Assembly: GCA_020073485.1 (NCBI GenBank)
Contig: JAIQFB010000008.1
Location: 62,001 to 126,000 of the forward strand
DNA: 64,000 nt
Origin: Terriglobia bacterium
GTDB taxonomy: Bacteria > Acidobacteriota > Terriglobia > Acidiferrales > UBA7541
Direction: 5' to 3'
Shown here: positions 46,111 through 56,283 of the stretch, one piece after another
How the letters are laid out: each line of letters opens with the position of its first letter
How positions within the stretch are numbered: position 1 is the stretch's first letter
Notes under the pieces: model-generated
Seen by the model: the letters and a program-made list of their open reading frames with translations, nothing else
What the model was told of the DNA's origin: nothing
Database searches by the model: none
Program-made: the position numbers and the translations under genes

Positions 46111-46193
46111 GGGGCAGGCTTCAGCCTGTGGGGGTTGGTGCAACCACGGTCGATCTTGCTGGCAATAACCCCCACAGGCTGAAGCCTGCGCCA
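46111..46193. repeat. GGCTTCAGCC-type long inverted repeat
   Basis: GGCAGGCTTCAGCCTGTGGG and the complementary arm AACCCCCACAGGCTGAAGCC face each other over about 30 bp. Same family as at 44533, 56136 and 62229. Confidence 0.7.
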
Positions 46194-46248
46194 CCACGAC
46201 CTTCCTACGGTTGATCTGATTCCAAGTAACTGATGAGATAAGAGACAC

Positions 46249-47745
46249 TCAAGCCATCAGCGCTGCCACAAGCTTGCTCATGTCGGCTTCGTTCTCGAAC
46301 GATTTGACCGTCGCAATAACGGCCTCGGTCTTTGCGGTCGGCCACTTCGCAAATTCCGCGCACCCTCTGAATTTATCGGCCACTTCGTCGTAGCTCATGG
46401 GGTTGGAGGGGCTGCCCTTCGCGAATTCGGCCCTTCCGGAATACACTTTGCCGTCCTTCATCGTAATTTTCATGATGCTGGTCATTTTGTCGAGGCCCGC
46501 GTTTTCGGCTTCTGGATCGATATAGAAATGGATGCGCTTGACCATTTCCTGCACGTCGGGGCGCTGCACAACCTTGTCCTGAAATTGCACCAGTCCTGCC
46601 TTGCGATCCAGCAGCAGAATGCTCATGCAAAATTCCATGCTGAATTTACCCTGCAGGCCCGTCGTCGGCTGGTGATGCAGCAGCGAAGTGGTCATGGCGT
46701 GGTTCGCGCCCACGTCCACTTTTTCCACGTCCGCGGCCTTGATGTCGTGCTCGTGAATCAGGCGCATCATTTCGCCCATGGCCGGGTGCGACAGCGACCC
46801 GGAGGGATACGGCATGATCGAAACGCCGGGAGACACCAGCGTCCACGGCTTACCGAACCGCCCGACAATCGCGTCCGGATCGAACCCGCCACCCGCAGCC
46901 TGAAAGAATCCGAGCGGAGCTTCCAAAATGTTGTCGGAAGCGGTCCAGCCGAGCGCGGCGAGATCCGCCGCGACCGTTCCGTTTTCCGCGGCGTGCCCCG
47001 CCTGAAACGGCTTCGTCATCGATCCGAAATTATTCCGGAAGCCGCCGCCTTCGGTGGCGCCGATTCCCAGCGCGTATTGCGTCCGCATAACGTCCAAGCC
47101 GCGCAGCTTCGCACAGGCCACCGTGCTGCCAAAGCTTCCGCACGTTCCGGTGGAGTGGAAACCTTCATCGTAATGGCGCGGCGAAATGGCCTCCGCAATT
47201 TTGCATTCGATTTCCACGCCCAGGTGGTAGGCCAGCATGAAGTCCTTGCCCGAACGGCGCGTCAGCACGCAAATCGCGAACGCCGGCGGAAGCACGCTGA
47301 CAGTTGGATGCGTCAGCAGCCCGTAAATACGATCCTTGGCCGCGGACAGCTGCGTATCGTCGAAATCGTCAGCGTGGATTGAAACGCCGTTCACAAACGC
47401 GGCGAAGCGCGAATGGCTCTTCATCCCGGTCCCGATGACGCTGGCGTGCTGCTCGCCCAATCCAAATGACTGCACGTATTTCCGCGCAATGGGGCCCATG
47501 ACCGACGCCGACCCGGCCAGCGACAACCCGAATCCGTCCAGAATCGATTTCTTGCCCAAATCGATGACGTCCGCCGGAATATCCTCGTACTTGGAGTTGA
47601 CAATAAATTCCGCGACCGACTTGGTCAGCCCCGGAGCTTTCGGAAACTCCGCGGCGGCGGGCCGTGGATCCGCCTCTGCGCGTGCGCTGGTCAGGGCCAG
47701 CGCCGACACGGCCAGGGAACTCTTGAACAGATCACGCCGATTCAT
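46249..47745 (-). CDS. MmgE/PrpD-family protein with Tat-like signal
   Basis: A 498-aa protein. The N-terminus NRRDLFKSSLAVSALALTSA is a Tat-type signal, unusual for PrpD, which is normally cytosolic. The body has KKSILDGFGLSLAGS, HADDFDDTQ and FHSTGTCGSFGSTVAC typical of 2-methylcitrate dehydratase-like proteins. The ATG at 47745 has GGGAGAG upstream. It may dehydrate a hydroxy-tricarboxylate in the periplasm, or the signal may be non-functional. Confidence 0.85.
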   Translation of the reverse strand: MNRRDLFKSSLAVSALALTSARAEADPRPAAAEFPKAPGLTKSVAEFIVNSKYEDIPADVIDLGKKSILDGFGLSLAGSASVMGPIARKYVQSFGLGEQHASVIGTGMKSHSRFAAFVNGVSIHADDFDDTQLSAAKDRIYGLLTHPTVSVLPPAFAICVLTRRSGKDFMLAYHLGVEIECKIAEAISPRHYDEGFHSTGTCGSFGSTVACAKLRGLDVMRTQYALGIGATEGGGFRNNFGSMTKPFQAGHAAENGTVAADLAALGWTASDNILEAPLGFFQAAGGGFDPDAIVGRFGKPWTLVSPGVSIMPYPSGSLSHPAMGEMMRLIHEHDIKAADVEKVDVGANHAMTTSLLHHQPTTGLQGKFSMEFCMSILLLDRKAGLVQFQDKVVQRPDVQEMVKRIHFYIDPEAENAGLDKMTSIMKITMKDGKVYSGRAEFAKGSPSNPMSYDEVADKFRGCAEFAKWPTAKTEAVIATVKSFENEADMSKLVAALMA

Positions 47746-47769
47746 AAAACACTCTCCCATTTGGAATAA

Positions 47770-48912
47770 TTAATTTTTGGCCATATCCAAGGCGGTAGCG
47801 ACGCGCTTGCCGTAAATATGAGCGATATTTTGGGTTCCAATCTTTTTTCGCACATCGGCGGGAAGCTGATTGAGCAGCAGGACCACTTCCTGCCAGCGCT
47901 GCACGGCATCATGCGGCTCCGGATAATGCTGGTCGCTCCCGATCACGAAGCGATCCGGAAAATCGTTGATGAGCTGCAGCCAGTCTGGCTTAATTTTTCC
48001 GTCCGCGAGCGGGTAGTTCAGGCCCTTGGCCAGCGGGTCGGCCTTTAACTCCATGTACAAATTGGAATGCGCCGCGAGCAATCGCCGGTTGAGTTCCGGA
48101 GTTCGATAGCCGGTATTATCGAATCCCGCGTGCGCCCAGATAATTTTCGCGCGCGGATTGTGCGCCAGCAGGCGCTCGAACGCGGCGATGTTGGCGTGCA
48201 ATCGAGGCGGGTTGGGCGGCGACTTCAGGCCCGCGGGCAGCGGCATATCCTGCGGCACCGCTTCCATGTGCAGATCGATAGGCACGCCGTGCTCGGCGGC
48301 AATGTCGGCAAGCAGCAAAAATAGCGGATGGTCGGGCGGAGCGTACTGGTAGGGCGTGTTGCCGTCGAAATGTTCGGCCGTCATCTCGCCGAAGCCCGCC
48401 ACGCCTTCGCGCAAGAGCCGCTCGGCGCGATCCTTGAATTTCTTTTGCACCGCCGGACCCGCTTCTCCGGTAGCGGCGGATTGGATAATCATGGCGTTCA
48501 GCGATCCGCCGCCGCCCACTACGGCGATCTTGCCCGGATATTTTTTGGCCTCGGGCAGAATAATTTCCGCTTCGTAGTGGCCCGGATGATCGAACGTGTC
48601 GGGCGACATCAGCAGCAAGATCATGGGGGCATTCTCACGGCCCCGTGCCGCGAGCGCCGATCGAATTCCGCCCGCAACGTCCTTTTCGTCGAAGTGGGCG
48701 TGCGCATCGGCAAATGGCGTGAGGGCGGGAACCGGCTCCATCAGCGGCGATTTCCTGGCCATCGATTGCGCCTGCCCGGCGGACAAGACATGCGCGGCCA
48801 GCAGGGCGCCGGTTGCGGCGCACGAAATCGCCATGGCCATCGCAAGCTTCCGCGGCGATCGCTTCCTCGACAGGTTCCCATTTTCCAGTTGATTCACGGC
48901 CTTCTTTTTCAC
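47770..48912 (-). CDS. Exported TIM-barrel amidohydrolase
   Basis: A 380-aa protein from a GTG at 48912 (frame open to 49029). A signal-like segment (KLAMAMAISCAATGALLAA) is followed by FADAHAHFDEKD (metal His pair), DLHMEAV, IIWAHAG and GSDQHYP, as in amidohydrolase-2 (TIM-barrel) enzymes. It sits 24 bp upstream of the PrpD-like gene on the same strand, so the two may act together. Confidence 0.8.
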   Translation of the reverse strand: MKKKAVNQLENGNLSRKRSPRKLAMAMAISCAATGALLAAHVLSAGQAQSMARKSPLMEPVPALTPFADAHAHFDEKDVAGGIRSALAARGRENAPMILLLMSPDTFDHPGHYEAEIILPEAKKYPGKIAVVGGGGSLNAMIIQSAATGEAGPAVQKKFKDRAERLLREGVAGFGEMTAEHFDGNTPYQYAPPDHPLFLLLADIAAEHGVPIDLHMEAVPQDMPLPAGLKSPPNPPRLHANIAAFERLLAHNPRAKIIWAHAGFDNTGYRTPELNRRLLAAHSNLYMELKADPLAKGLNYPLADGKIKPDWLQLINDFPDRFVIGSDQHYPEPHDAVQRWQEVVLLLNQLPADVRKKIGTQNIAHIYGKRVATALDMAKN

Positions 48913-49061
48913 CCGTACGCGATTTTGTCTGTTGGACGCAGCCGCTGGCAAGCCTTTTCTTTGGCCCCCGATGCGTGATCCACGGCACGCCAAGTAGAAT
49001 TTAAGCCGATGATTTCGCCGCGAATACACTCAATGCTAAAATGCCACGCGCGAGGCCAGCC

Positions 49062-49463
49062 ATGACCGAAAAAATCCGCAAGACCGACGCCGAATGGCGC
49101 AAGACCCTGACGCCACAGCAGTATCACGTGACCCGCCAAAAAGGGACCGAGCCGCCCGGCACGGGCGAATACGAAGACACCGAAGATCCCGGCACGTACG
49201 TGTGCGTGTGCTGCGGCCAGCCTCTGTTCGATTCCGAAACCAAATTCCACTCGGGCTCCGGATGGCCCAGTTTCTACGCGCCGTTCGACGAATCCAAGAT
49301 CGAAGTCGACCGCGACGTCAGCTACGGAATGGTGCGCGAGGAAGTGCTCTGCAGCAAGTGCGACGCGCATCTGGGCCACGTGTTTCCTGACGGCCCCAAA
49401 CCCACCGGCCTGCGCTACTGCATCAATTCCGCATCGCTGAAATTGGTCGATAAGGACGAATGA
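49062..49463 (+). CDS. msrB: Peptide methionine-(R)-S-oxide reductase MsrB
   Basis: A 133-aa enzyme that repairs oxidised methionine. Zinc pairs CVCC and [26 protein letters not shown] and the catalytic Cys in RYCINSASL are present. It overlaps the nuclease gene by 4 bp. Confidence 0.95.
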   Translation: MTEKIRKTDAEWRKTLTPQQYHVTRQKGTEPPGTGEYEDTEDPGTYVCVCCGQPLFDSETKFHSGSGWPSFYAPFDESKIEVDRDVSYGMVREEVLCSKCDAHLGHVFPDGPKPTGLRYCINSASLKLVDKDE

Positions 49464-50470
49464 TGTCCTTTCGCCCCCGGACCTTCGCCGGAACCTCGCT
49501 GCTTGCTTTTTTCGCTCTTGCCGCAGCGCTCAGCTTCCCCGCTCCGGCGCGCGCCTGGGGCTGCGAAGGCCACGAAGTCATCGCGTTGCTCGCCGAAAAA
49601 CATCTCACTCCGCGCGCCCTCGCCGCGGTCAACCGGATTCTGAATGACAATCCGATCGATCCCGCCTTAAGCCGCTTCTGCAAGGATGGCCGCATCGACC
49701 CTATGTCGGACTCCTCCACCTGGGCCGACGATTTTCGCAGCGTGCATCCGGAAACCGGTCCGTGGCATTACGTCGACATCGTCCCCGGCACAACGCTTGC
49801 CGGCGGCAAGAAGAATATCGGCAAAGCGATCGATAAATTCTGCGACCCCCGCGAAAGCTGCCTGCCCCGCACCGCCGCCGACCATCTCGCAATCCTGCGC
49901 TCCGCCGATGCCGACCCGCGCACCAGGGCGGACGCGCTGCGCTTCGTGATCCACTTCGTGGGCGACCTGCACCAACCCCTGCACAACACTTCGAACAACG
50001 ACGAAGGCGGAAATTGCGTTCCGGTGGCGTACTTTGGCAACTTGCCCATAGTGACGTACCCACGGACGGAAACCTACGCGCCCACCTTGCACGGCATATG
50101 GGATTACGAAATCCTCACCAGAGCCACAAAAGGCATGACGGTGGATCAGGTCGCCGCCGACCTGGATCGCTCCTTCCGAAAGCAAATCCCCGGCTGGCAA
50201 AAAGGCCCGGCGGACTTCGATGCGTGGTCCTGGGAAAGTTTCGAGCTCGCGTGGAATGTCGCGTACGGCAAACTGCCCGTGAGCATTCTGGCGGAGACTC
50301 CTCAGCCAGTGAAATCCTGCGCGGACGCCGATCACGTCTCCGCGCGGATGTTCATCCTCGACGAGCGCATCGAGCAGCCGTATCAAGACGTTGCTCTTCC
50401 CGTAGTCCGCGAGCGCTTGGCGCAAGCAGCGGCAAGGGTGGCGATGGTGTTGAATCAACTGTGGCCTTAG
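49460..50470 (+). CDS. Secreted S1/P1-type nuclease
   Basis: A 336-aa zinc nuclease. Signal peptide ([22 protein letters not shown]), mature N-terminal Trp ([10 protein letters not shown]) that ligates zinc in this family, then [30 protein letters not shown] and HGIWDYEIL with the zinc ligands. It cuts single-stranded nucleic acid. Coupled to msrB by overlap. Confidence 0.92.
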   Translation: MMSFRPRTFAGTSLLAFFALAAALSFPAPARAWGCEGHEVIALLAEKHLTPRALAAVNRILNDNPIDPALSRFCKDGRIDPMSDSSTWADDFRSVHPETGPWHYVDIVPGTTLAGGKKNIGKAIDKFCDPRESCLPRTAADHLAILRSADADPRTRADALRFVIHFVGDLHQPLHNTSNNDEGGNCVPVAYFGNLPIVTYPRTETYAPTLHGIWDYEILTRATKGMTVDQVAADLDRSFRKQIPGWQKGPADFDAWSWESFELAWNVAYGKLPVSILAETPQPVKSCADADHVSARMFILDERIEQPYQDVALPVVRERLAQAAARVAMVLNQLWP

Positions 50471-50512
50471 GCCAAGCAAATCAACACTACGTTCCCTTAT
50501 CACCTGATCGTT

Positions 50513-53500
50513 CTACTGGATTGTGACTGTGACATTCGTAAATCGCGTGAGTGTGCTGGTTTGGCCTTGGACATCTGTTACAGTGCTCCCGGTTACGGCC
50601 TCGTTCACCCCGGCTGAAGTGGACGGCATGTTCAGCGCATCTCCGGCATATTGTGCGGTTAGAACGTAGAGGCCTGGGGAGGCGATCTGCGTTGTTAGCG
50701 TGGCTGAACTGCCAACGAGGTTTGCTGTCCCATAGTAGCTGCCATTCAAATAGAAAGTAACGCTGCCCCTTGGGCTGTTGGACCCGGCAACACTAGCCGT
50801 GAAGATCGCAGGTGTCTGCATGGCAACTTTCGCCGCACTCGTCGTTACTGTTGTCGTTGTTGGCTGAGGAGTTGGCGGAAGTCCGCTTCCGCCTCCACCC
50901 GACGATCCGCTGCCGCACCCTATGGCGAAGCAGAAGACGCAGATCATGACAAGGCCTACTCTTATCGACCGTCCAAGGCATCGCACTGGCCAGACGAGGA
51001 GTAAGAGGGCCACAAAACCACAAAATAAACTGAAACCATTGATTGAGATGCTTATAAATCCACTATGCTTAACGACGACAGAAGGGGCGGACACGGAGGA
51101 GTGCGTGATCAAATTCGGTGTGAGAGAGAGCGTGACCGTGCCATTTGCCCCGTTGCTGAGGTTCACGATCGTTGGCGAAACTGCGCAGACGTATCCTACT
51201 GGCAGGTTTCCTCCACAGGAAACGGCCACGGAGCTGATCAGATTGCTGGCAGGCACAACCGAGATCGGGATGCTTGCCGGCTGTCCCGCAGTTATAAGGA
51301 GTGGGCCTGCAGGCGCATTCAGGCTGAAATCCGGAATATTCACGGCAATGAAAACATTGGCGGTTGATGACGCGTAATTTGCGTCTCCAGAATAGCTCGC
51401 TGCCACGATTTGTGTGTACTGAGGGTTAGCGGTCACGGTTGCCGTTAACGTCTGGTTACCGTTTGCGTCAGTCCCTTGAGTCACGGTCACCGGATTTGGG
51501 ATGGCCAGGCTTCCTCCGAAGAACTGGAATGTGCCTGTCATCGGCGGGCTTTTGCTCGCGCCGGTCATAGTCGCGGTGAAGGTGACGCTTTGGCCCAAAT
51601 TTATGTTTGTGGAATTTGCCGTTTCCGCAGAGGTGGTCGCATACACCACAGAAATGCTTGCAGGAGGAGAAGTCACCGCAGCATAGTTTGCATCTCCGCT
51701 GTACTTGGCCGAGATTTGGTGCGTGCCGCTCGTTGCAAAAGTAGCGGTGATGGTTCCCTGTAGGTCAGCACTGATGCCTGGGAATCCCCTACCTCCGAAA
51801 TAGGAAACTGTTCCCGGAATCTGCGTTACACCGTCGTAGAAGCTGATTGTTCCTGTCGGCTCTGCGCCCGTATATAGGCTGGTCTCGACTAATGAAATGA
51901 TCTGCCCTGGAGTCCCTGCAATAAACGTAGGCGGCGAGAAAGAAGCATAAGGCGCGGACATCTGGGTCGCGGCGGGGGCCACATCTAGAGTGTAACTGCC
52001 TGAACTTGGGTTGTAGCTGTTGTCCCCTGCGTAATTGGCGGACAGATGGTGCGTTCCGCCGGAAAGCACGACGGAGTCGTCTTCCACAAATCCTTCGGTG
52101 TTAAGCGGAAACCCGCCAGTCGGGCCGAGAATGGTGGATGCACCTCCATTCAAAGATTCCGTAACGGTGACACTTCCGGTCGGGCAGACCATTGGAGAAC
52201 ACACCGTCTGCGGAGGAAAAGTCGTCGTCGCGGTTGCATTTCCAACGTCCACGCGCACGCCAACGGGCGTGCCATAAGCCACGGAAGAAGGCGTATTCCC
52301 CGTTTCCTTTTTTGTGTTCGGATCAAAAACGGGAATTGTGATTAGCGTTTTGCTGGGTTCCGGCGCAACCGTCACGGTCAACGGGCTGGAATCACTGGCC
52401 GCATAAATCCCATCTCCCGAGTAATGTGCTCTTAGCGAATAAGAATTCCCTCCGGCGAGCGTTGCCGTGCTTCCGCTGGCCACGCCATTTTGCAGAGTAA
52501 ATGTTCCCATCTCGACGGACCCATTGCCTGTGGGTGAGCCGACCAGAGAGACGTCACCTGTGGCAGCCTGGGGCGAAACAGTGATGTTGAGGTTCACGTT
52601 CTGACCATGCGTAATACTCACGGGAATCCCATTGTTGAGCGATAAACTCGTAGTAGTCGGGGAGAAATTTGCCTGACTCCAACCGTGTACCAAGTTGAAA
52701 GCATTCACCGAACCGAGGCCTGTCGCCAAGTCATATCCCGCACTGGCGTTGTACCCGGAGAGCACACCGTAGGAATCCGCACTGTTGCTCACCGTGCAAT
52801 TCGGGCTGCCCTTCGCGCAGGGCATGGCGATCGTACCTGAGGTCACGTCGTTGAAGATACACCCGGACGCCGGAGTGGCGCTGGCACTGCAATTCAATGC
52901 TTTCTGCGATTGCAGGGAGGCCAATTTGTACAGCACGTAGTTGGCGTTGCCCTGCCCCGCCGAATTTGTAGATTGATTCACCAGCGCCATAATTCCGGCA
53001 AAGGCCGGGGCGGAGGCAGAGGTGCCTCCCACGCCCAGAAAAGTGGACTCAAGCCCGTTTAGGCTGCAGGAGGGGTTGCCCGGAACCCGATCGGCCTCGC
53101 ACACGATATAAGAGCTGTCCATAAAGCCGTTGCTCGCAAAAAGGGAGACGTCGGGGATATCTCTTGCGCCATCGGCAGGCACCCCAGGCGCGGACTGCCA
53201 GGACGGTTTGCTGTAGCCGCCCGAGCAACTGGAAACATTCGCTCCATTCGAGGTGGTGCAGTTGCTCTTCCCTCCGCCACCCCCGACCGACACGACACGA
53301 CCCGCCAATTGAGAATTGTTGCAGGCAGCTTCCGCGTTGCTCCCCGCTCCCAGCGTGACATAGGCGCCGTTTGTACACGAATCGTTCCAGGTGGTCTCCG
53401 GAACATAGCCGAGGACAGAAGCTTGCTGCGGATTGTTGTTTAAACTCCAGTACGGGCTGACCACCCCGAATTTGAACGTTGCGCCGAAATTCGCGAAATC

Positions 53501-54826
53501 AGTGCCGCCCACGGCAACACCGTATGGCGAGGAAGCCAGGCCGCTGACGGCGAGACCATGCGTCGCAGGATCCGGCGTGCTGCCGGAATAGGTGTCGCAC
53601 CGCGCCGATCCCTCGTCGCCAGAGGAGTTAATGAACGTGATGCCTTCCGCCGCAGCCTGCTCGCGAATGGCATTCTCAAAGGCGTTGCCGGAAGTTCCCA
53701 CAAACATTTCGCACTCGCCAAAACTCTCGCTCATCACCGGGGCAAGATCATTTTCGACAATATACAGGGCGGACAGGTCGACGCCGTCGGTCGCCGCTGT
53801 TGATCCCGCAGCCACCAGCTTGATGGTCGCCCCGGGCGCTACTGCACCGGACCACTCCACATCCAGGTCCGCCTCTGTTTCCGCGCCTGAAACGAACCCC
53901 GGATCCGCCCCGTTCAAAATCACCTGTGGATCGTTGGCAGGCAGTCCAAATAGGTTCCGGAAATCGCGCACATCCTGGATATTGATGTTGCTAATGCCGA
54001 CGATGGCGATCGATTGTCCAGTCCCGTCGATCGCCGGACTTTGATTCCATAATGGTTGCACGTTGTAAATTTTTGCAAAATCGGATGGGCCCACGAGGTA
54101 GCAGTAGTTGGTGATCTGACAATGATTCGGGTCCGGCAGTGTGTAATCGGGATTCTGAGCCCGCACCTCTCCAGTGGCCTTCGACCTGGAAAATGCTCCA
54201 GCCACGCGGTGCATGGGCTGCTTCGGAAAATTGTGTAGCGAAACCACTCCGGCGACGACCGGGCTCAGCGCCTGGGGAATTTGCGGATCGCTGGCGTTGG
54301 CCCAGTGTTCTTCGCCGTTGACAGCGTACTTATGAATCTCCGTGTGGAAGGCCTGCTGCACCTGTGCGGCCGTGCCTGAAAACTCGATGGTCGTACGCCC
54401 CCGGCCAACCTGGGTTACCTGAAACCCATACGACTGAAGCCATGCGGTGATCGCCTGGATGTCCTGATCGCTGGGTCCGAATTGCTGGCCGAACGCGTCC
54501 GGGGTGAGCCACTGATGGTAGGCCGGCGAGTTCCGGTCCTGCTGGTCGTCCAGCAACTTTTGCAGCGCCGCCTCCTGTGCCGCGCTGCGTTGCAGGACCA
54601 GTTGCATGCGCTGCATGGGAAGATCGGGCGGCGCGGCGCCGCGGTCAAATTGCGGCTGCGCCAGGGGGTGCGTATTTCCGCGCAGAGTAACGAGCGACGA
54701 TTCCGTGACGCTTTGCACAATGCGCGACTGCGGTGAGGCCGATTGCGGCCAGGTTTGCGAGGGAACGAAAATCCAGAAAAGGAGGAGGCAGGCGAGTCTT
54801 TGCAGCAACCGGGGCCTTACTTGCAT
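50513..54826 (-). CDS. Very large S53 (sedolisin/pro-kumamolisin) protease with Ig-like repeats
   Basis: A 1437-aa exported protease. Signal peptide, pro-domain (about 40-190), catalytic domain with ETEADLDVEWSG (Glu/Asp), NSSGDEGSA and GGTSASAPAFAG (Ser). Ig-like Big_3-type repeats follow (about 660-1260). Near residue 1290 is a hydrophobic stretch and a Cys in AIGCGSGSSGGGGSG resembling a lipobox, then another Ig-like module. This acidobacterial pattern suggests a membrane-tethered or processed surface protease. Confidence 0.9.
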   Translation of the reverse strand: MQVRPRLLQRLACLLLFWIFVPSQTWPQSASPQSRIVQSVTESSLVTLRGNTHPLAQPQFDRGAAPPDLPMQRMQLVLQRSAAQEAALQKLLDDQQDRNSPAYHQWLTPDAFGQQFGPSDQDIQAITAWLQSYGFQVTQVGRGRTTIEFSGTAAQVQQAFHTEIHKYAVNGEEHWANASDPQIPQALSPVVAGVVSLHNFPKQPMHRVAGAFSRSKATGEVRAQNPDYTLPDPNHCQITNYCYLVGPSDFAKIYNVQPLWNQSPAIDGTGQSIAIVGISNINIQDVRDFRNLFGLPANDPQVILNGADPGFVSGAETEADLDVEWSGAVAPGATIKLVAAGSTAATDGVDLSALYIVENDLAPVMSESFGECEMFVGTSGNAFENAIREQAAAEGITFINSSGDEGSARCDTYSGSTPDPATHGLAVSGLASSPYGVAVGGTDFANFGATFKFGVVSPYWSLNNNPQQASVLGYVPETTWNDSCTNGAYVTLGAGSNAEAACNNSQLAGRVVSVGGGGGKSNCTTSNGANVSSCSGGYSKPSWQSAPGVPADGARDIPDVSLFASNGFMDSSYIVCEADRVPGNPSCSLNGLESTFLGVGGTSASAPAFAGIMALVNQSTNSAGQGNANYVLYKLASLQSQKALNCSASATPASGCIFNDVTSGTIAMPCAKGSPNCTVSNSADSYGVLSGYNASAGYDLATGLGSVNAFNLVHGWSQANFSPTTTSLSLNNGIPVSITHGQNVNLNITVSPQAATGDVSLVGSPTGNGSVEMGTFTLQNGVASGSTATLAGGNSYSLRAHYSGDGIYAASDSSPLTVTVAPEPSKTLITIPVFDPNTKKETGNTPSSVAYGTPVGVRVDVGNATATTTFPPQTVCSPMVCPTGSVTVTESLNGGASTILGPTGGFPLNTEGFVEDDSVVLSGGTHHLSANYAGDNSYNPSSGSYTLDVAPAATQMSAPYASFSPPTFIAGTPGQIISLVETSLYTGAEPTGTISFYDGVTQIPGTVSYFGGRGFPGISADLQGTITATFATSGTHQISAKYSGDANYAAVTSPPASISVVYATTSAETANSTNINLGQSVTFTATMTGASKSPPMTGTFQFFGGSLAIPNPVTVTQGTDANGNQTLTATVTANPQYTQIVAASYSGDANYASSTANVFIAVNIPDFSLNAPAGPLLITAGQPASIPISVVPASNLISSVAVSCGGNLPVGYVCAVSPTIVNLSNGANGTVTLSLTPNLITHSSVSAPSVVVKHSGFISISINGFSLFCGFVALLLLVWPVRCLGRSIRVGLVMICVFCFAIGCGSGSSGGGGSGLPPTPQPTTTTVTTSAAKVAMQTPAIFTASVAGSNSPRGSVTFYLNGSYYGTANLVGSSATLTTQIASPGLYVLTAQYAGDALNMPSTSAGVNEAVTGSTVTDVQGQTSTLTRFTNVTVTIQ

Positions 54827-55160
54827 CTCGCAAACTCCTCTGGAAGACCTGATGGCCGCGCATTATCGTATAGGTAAGATAATTTGCAAAGGCTTTATGT
54901 ACATATTAGATAGGTCATCGCATGGCACGGTTCTCTCCTACTTCGTGAATCGAAGGCAGATAGCTATGGAATGATTTCGGACGAGGTTGGCTGCCGCCTC
55001 ATGCCCCGCAGTTTCCTTTTCCGCGTCTTCCTGCCAACAATTACACAAGTATTACAAAGAGACTCCCTCCCCCATGCTAACTTTGATTTGCAAGAGAGCA
55101 CGCCCCGCAACCCCAGTGCCGAAGAACAAAAAAGAACAAGAAGGACAAAAGGACAAGAGA

Positions 55161-56069
55161 ATGGCCACAGCCTTGAGACGCGATAAAACATTCACGCAGC
55201 CGGTGAACAAGATCACGACCTTCTTCATGGTCGCCTTCCATATCGGCGCGATTGCCGCCCTGTTCATGTTTGGATGGAAACCGGCCTTGCTGGCCGTCGT
55301 GCTCTGGTGGGTTACCGGGAGCCTCGGAATCGGCATGGGGTATCACAGACTGCTCACGCACCGCGGCTACAAGACGCCAAAATGGGTGGAATATTTCCTC
55401 ACCATTTGCGGCACGATGGCCCTGGAAGGCGGGCCCATCTTCTGGGTGGCCACGCACCGCGTCCATCATCAGAATACGGATAAGGAAGGTGATCCGCATT
55501 CTCCGCGCGACGGCGGTTTCTGGTCGCACATGGGATGGATCATCACCGGCAAGGCCATGCACAATAAGCTCGATTCCCTGCTGCCCTACGTTCCCGATCT
55601 TCGCAAGGATAAATTCCATGTCTGGATCAGCGAGTGGCATTGGGTGCCCCTGACCGTGCTCGGCGTTGCGTTGCTCGCGTTTGGCGGATTGCCCTATCTG
55701 ATGTGGGGGATTTTCCTCAGAACGGTTTTCGGTCTTCACTCCACTTGGCTGGTGAATTCCGCGACGCACATGTGGGGATCGCAGCGCTACATGACCGGCG
55801 ACACGTCCACCAACAGTTTCTGGGTGGCCATCCTCACCTTTGGCGAGGGCTGGCACAATAATCACCACGCCGTGCCGCAGTCGGCACGCCATGGCCTGGC
55901 CTGGTACGAGATCGATTTGAACTGGTACGGAATCTGCGCGTTGCGCACGCTTGGCCTGGCCTGGGATATTTCGCTTCCAAAGCTCGGCGCCGCAAAGCCG
56001 CAAAATGCCAACCCTGTGTTCCAACCCGTCGAGGACGCCCCTGCCCCTCAAGAGGCAATCGGCGACTAA
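55161..56069 (+). CDS. Membrane fatty-acid desaturase (delta-9 type)
   Basis: A 302-aa protein with the three His boxes HRLLTH, HRVHH and HNNHH and four hydrophobic helices. It introduces a double bond into acyl chains. The ATG at 55161 is chosen after GGACAAGAGA; the frame is open from 54987, but that part is Lys/Glu-rich and unlike the family. The 334-bp gap before it contains no other gene. Confidence 0.88.
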   Translation: MATALRRDKTFTQPVNKITTFFMVAFHIGAIAALFMFGWKPALLAVVLWWVTGSLGIGMGYHRLLTHRGYKTPKWVEYFLTICGTMALEGGPIFWVATHRVHHQNTDKEGDPHSPRDGGFWSHMGWIITGKAMHNKLDSLLPYVPDLRKDKFHVWISEWHWVPLTVLGVALLAFGGLPYLMWGIFLRTVFGLHSTWLVNSATHMWGSQRYMTGDTSTNSFWVAILTFGEGWHNNHHAVPQSARHGLAWYEIDLNWYGICALRTLGLAWDISLPKLGAAKPQNANPVFQPVEDAPAPQEAIGD

Positions 56070-56099
56070 GAGCTTTCCACATTCCCAGAATGAGGAAGA

Positions 56100-56128
56100 A
56101 ACCGCGGAACGTCTTCCGCGGTTTTCTT
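56100..56128 (+). terminator. Rho-independent terminator of the desaturase
   Basis: A perfect 10-bp stem (AACCGCGGAA / TTCCGCGGTT) with a CGTC loop followed by TTTTCTTG. Confidence 0.85.
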
Positions 56129-56135
56129 GTTTTTC

Positions 56136-56212
56136 AGTAGGACAGGCTTCAGCCTGTCGGTTTTCTGTCAGGCCTCCGAGCAGAAACCCGACAGGCTGAA
56201 GCCTGTCATACT
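56136..56212. repeat. GGCTTCAGCC-type long inverted repeat
   Basis: Two copies of the AGTAGGACAGGCT palindrome in opposite orientation, joined by about 20 bp, form a near-perfect arm pair ending CATACT. Confidence 0.8.
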
Positions 56213-56283
56213 GCCCCCAAACAAAAACCTGATTTTCCTAGTTTCCGATCCGTACGGGCGAGTATAGTTTTACTCAGCCCACG

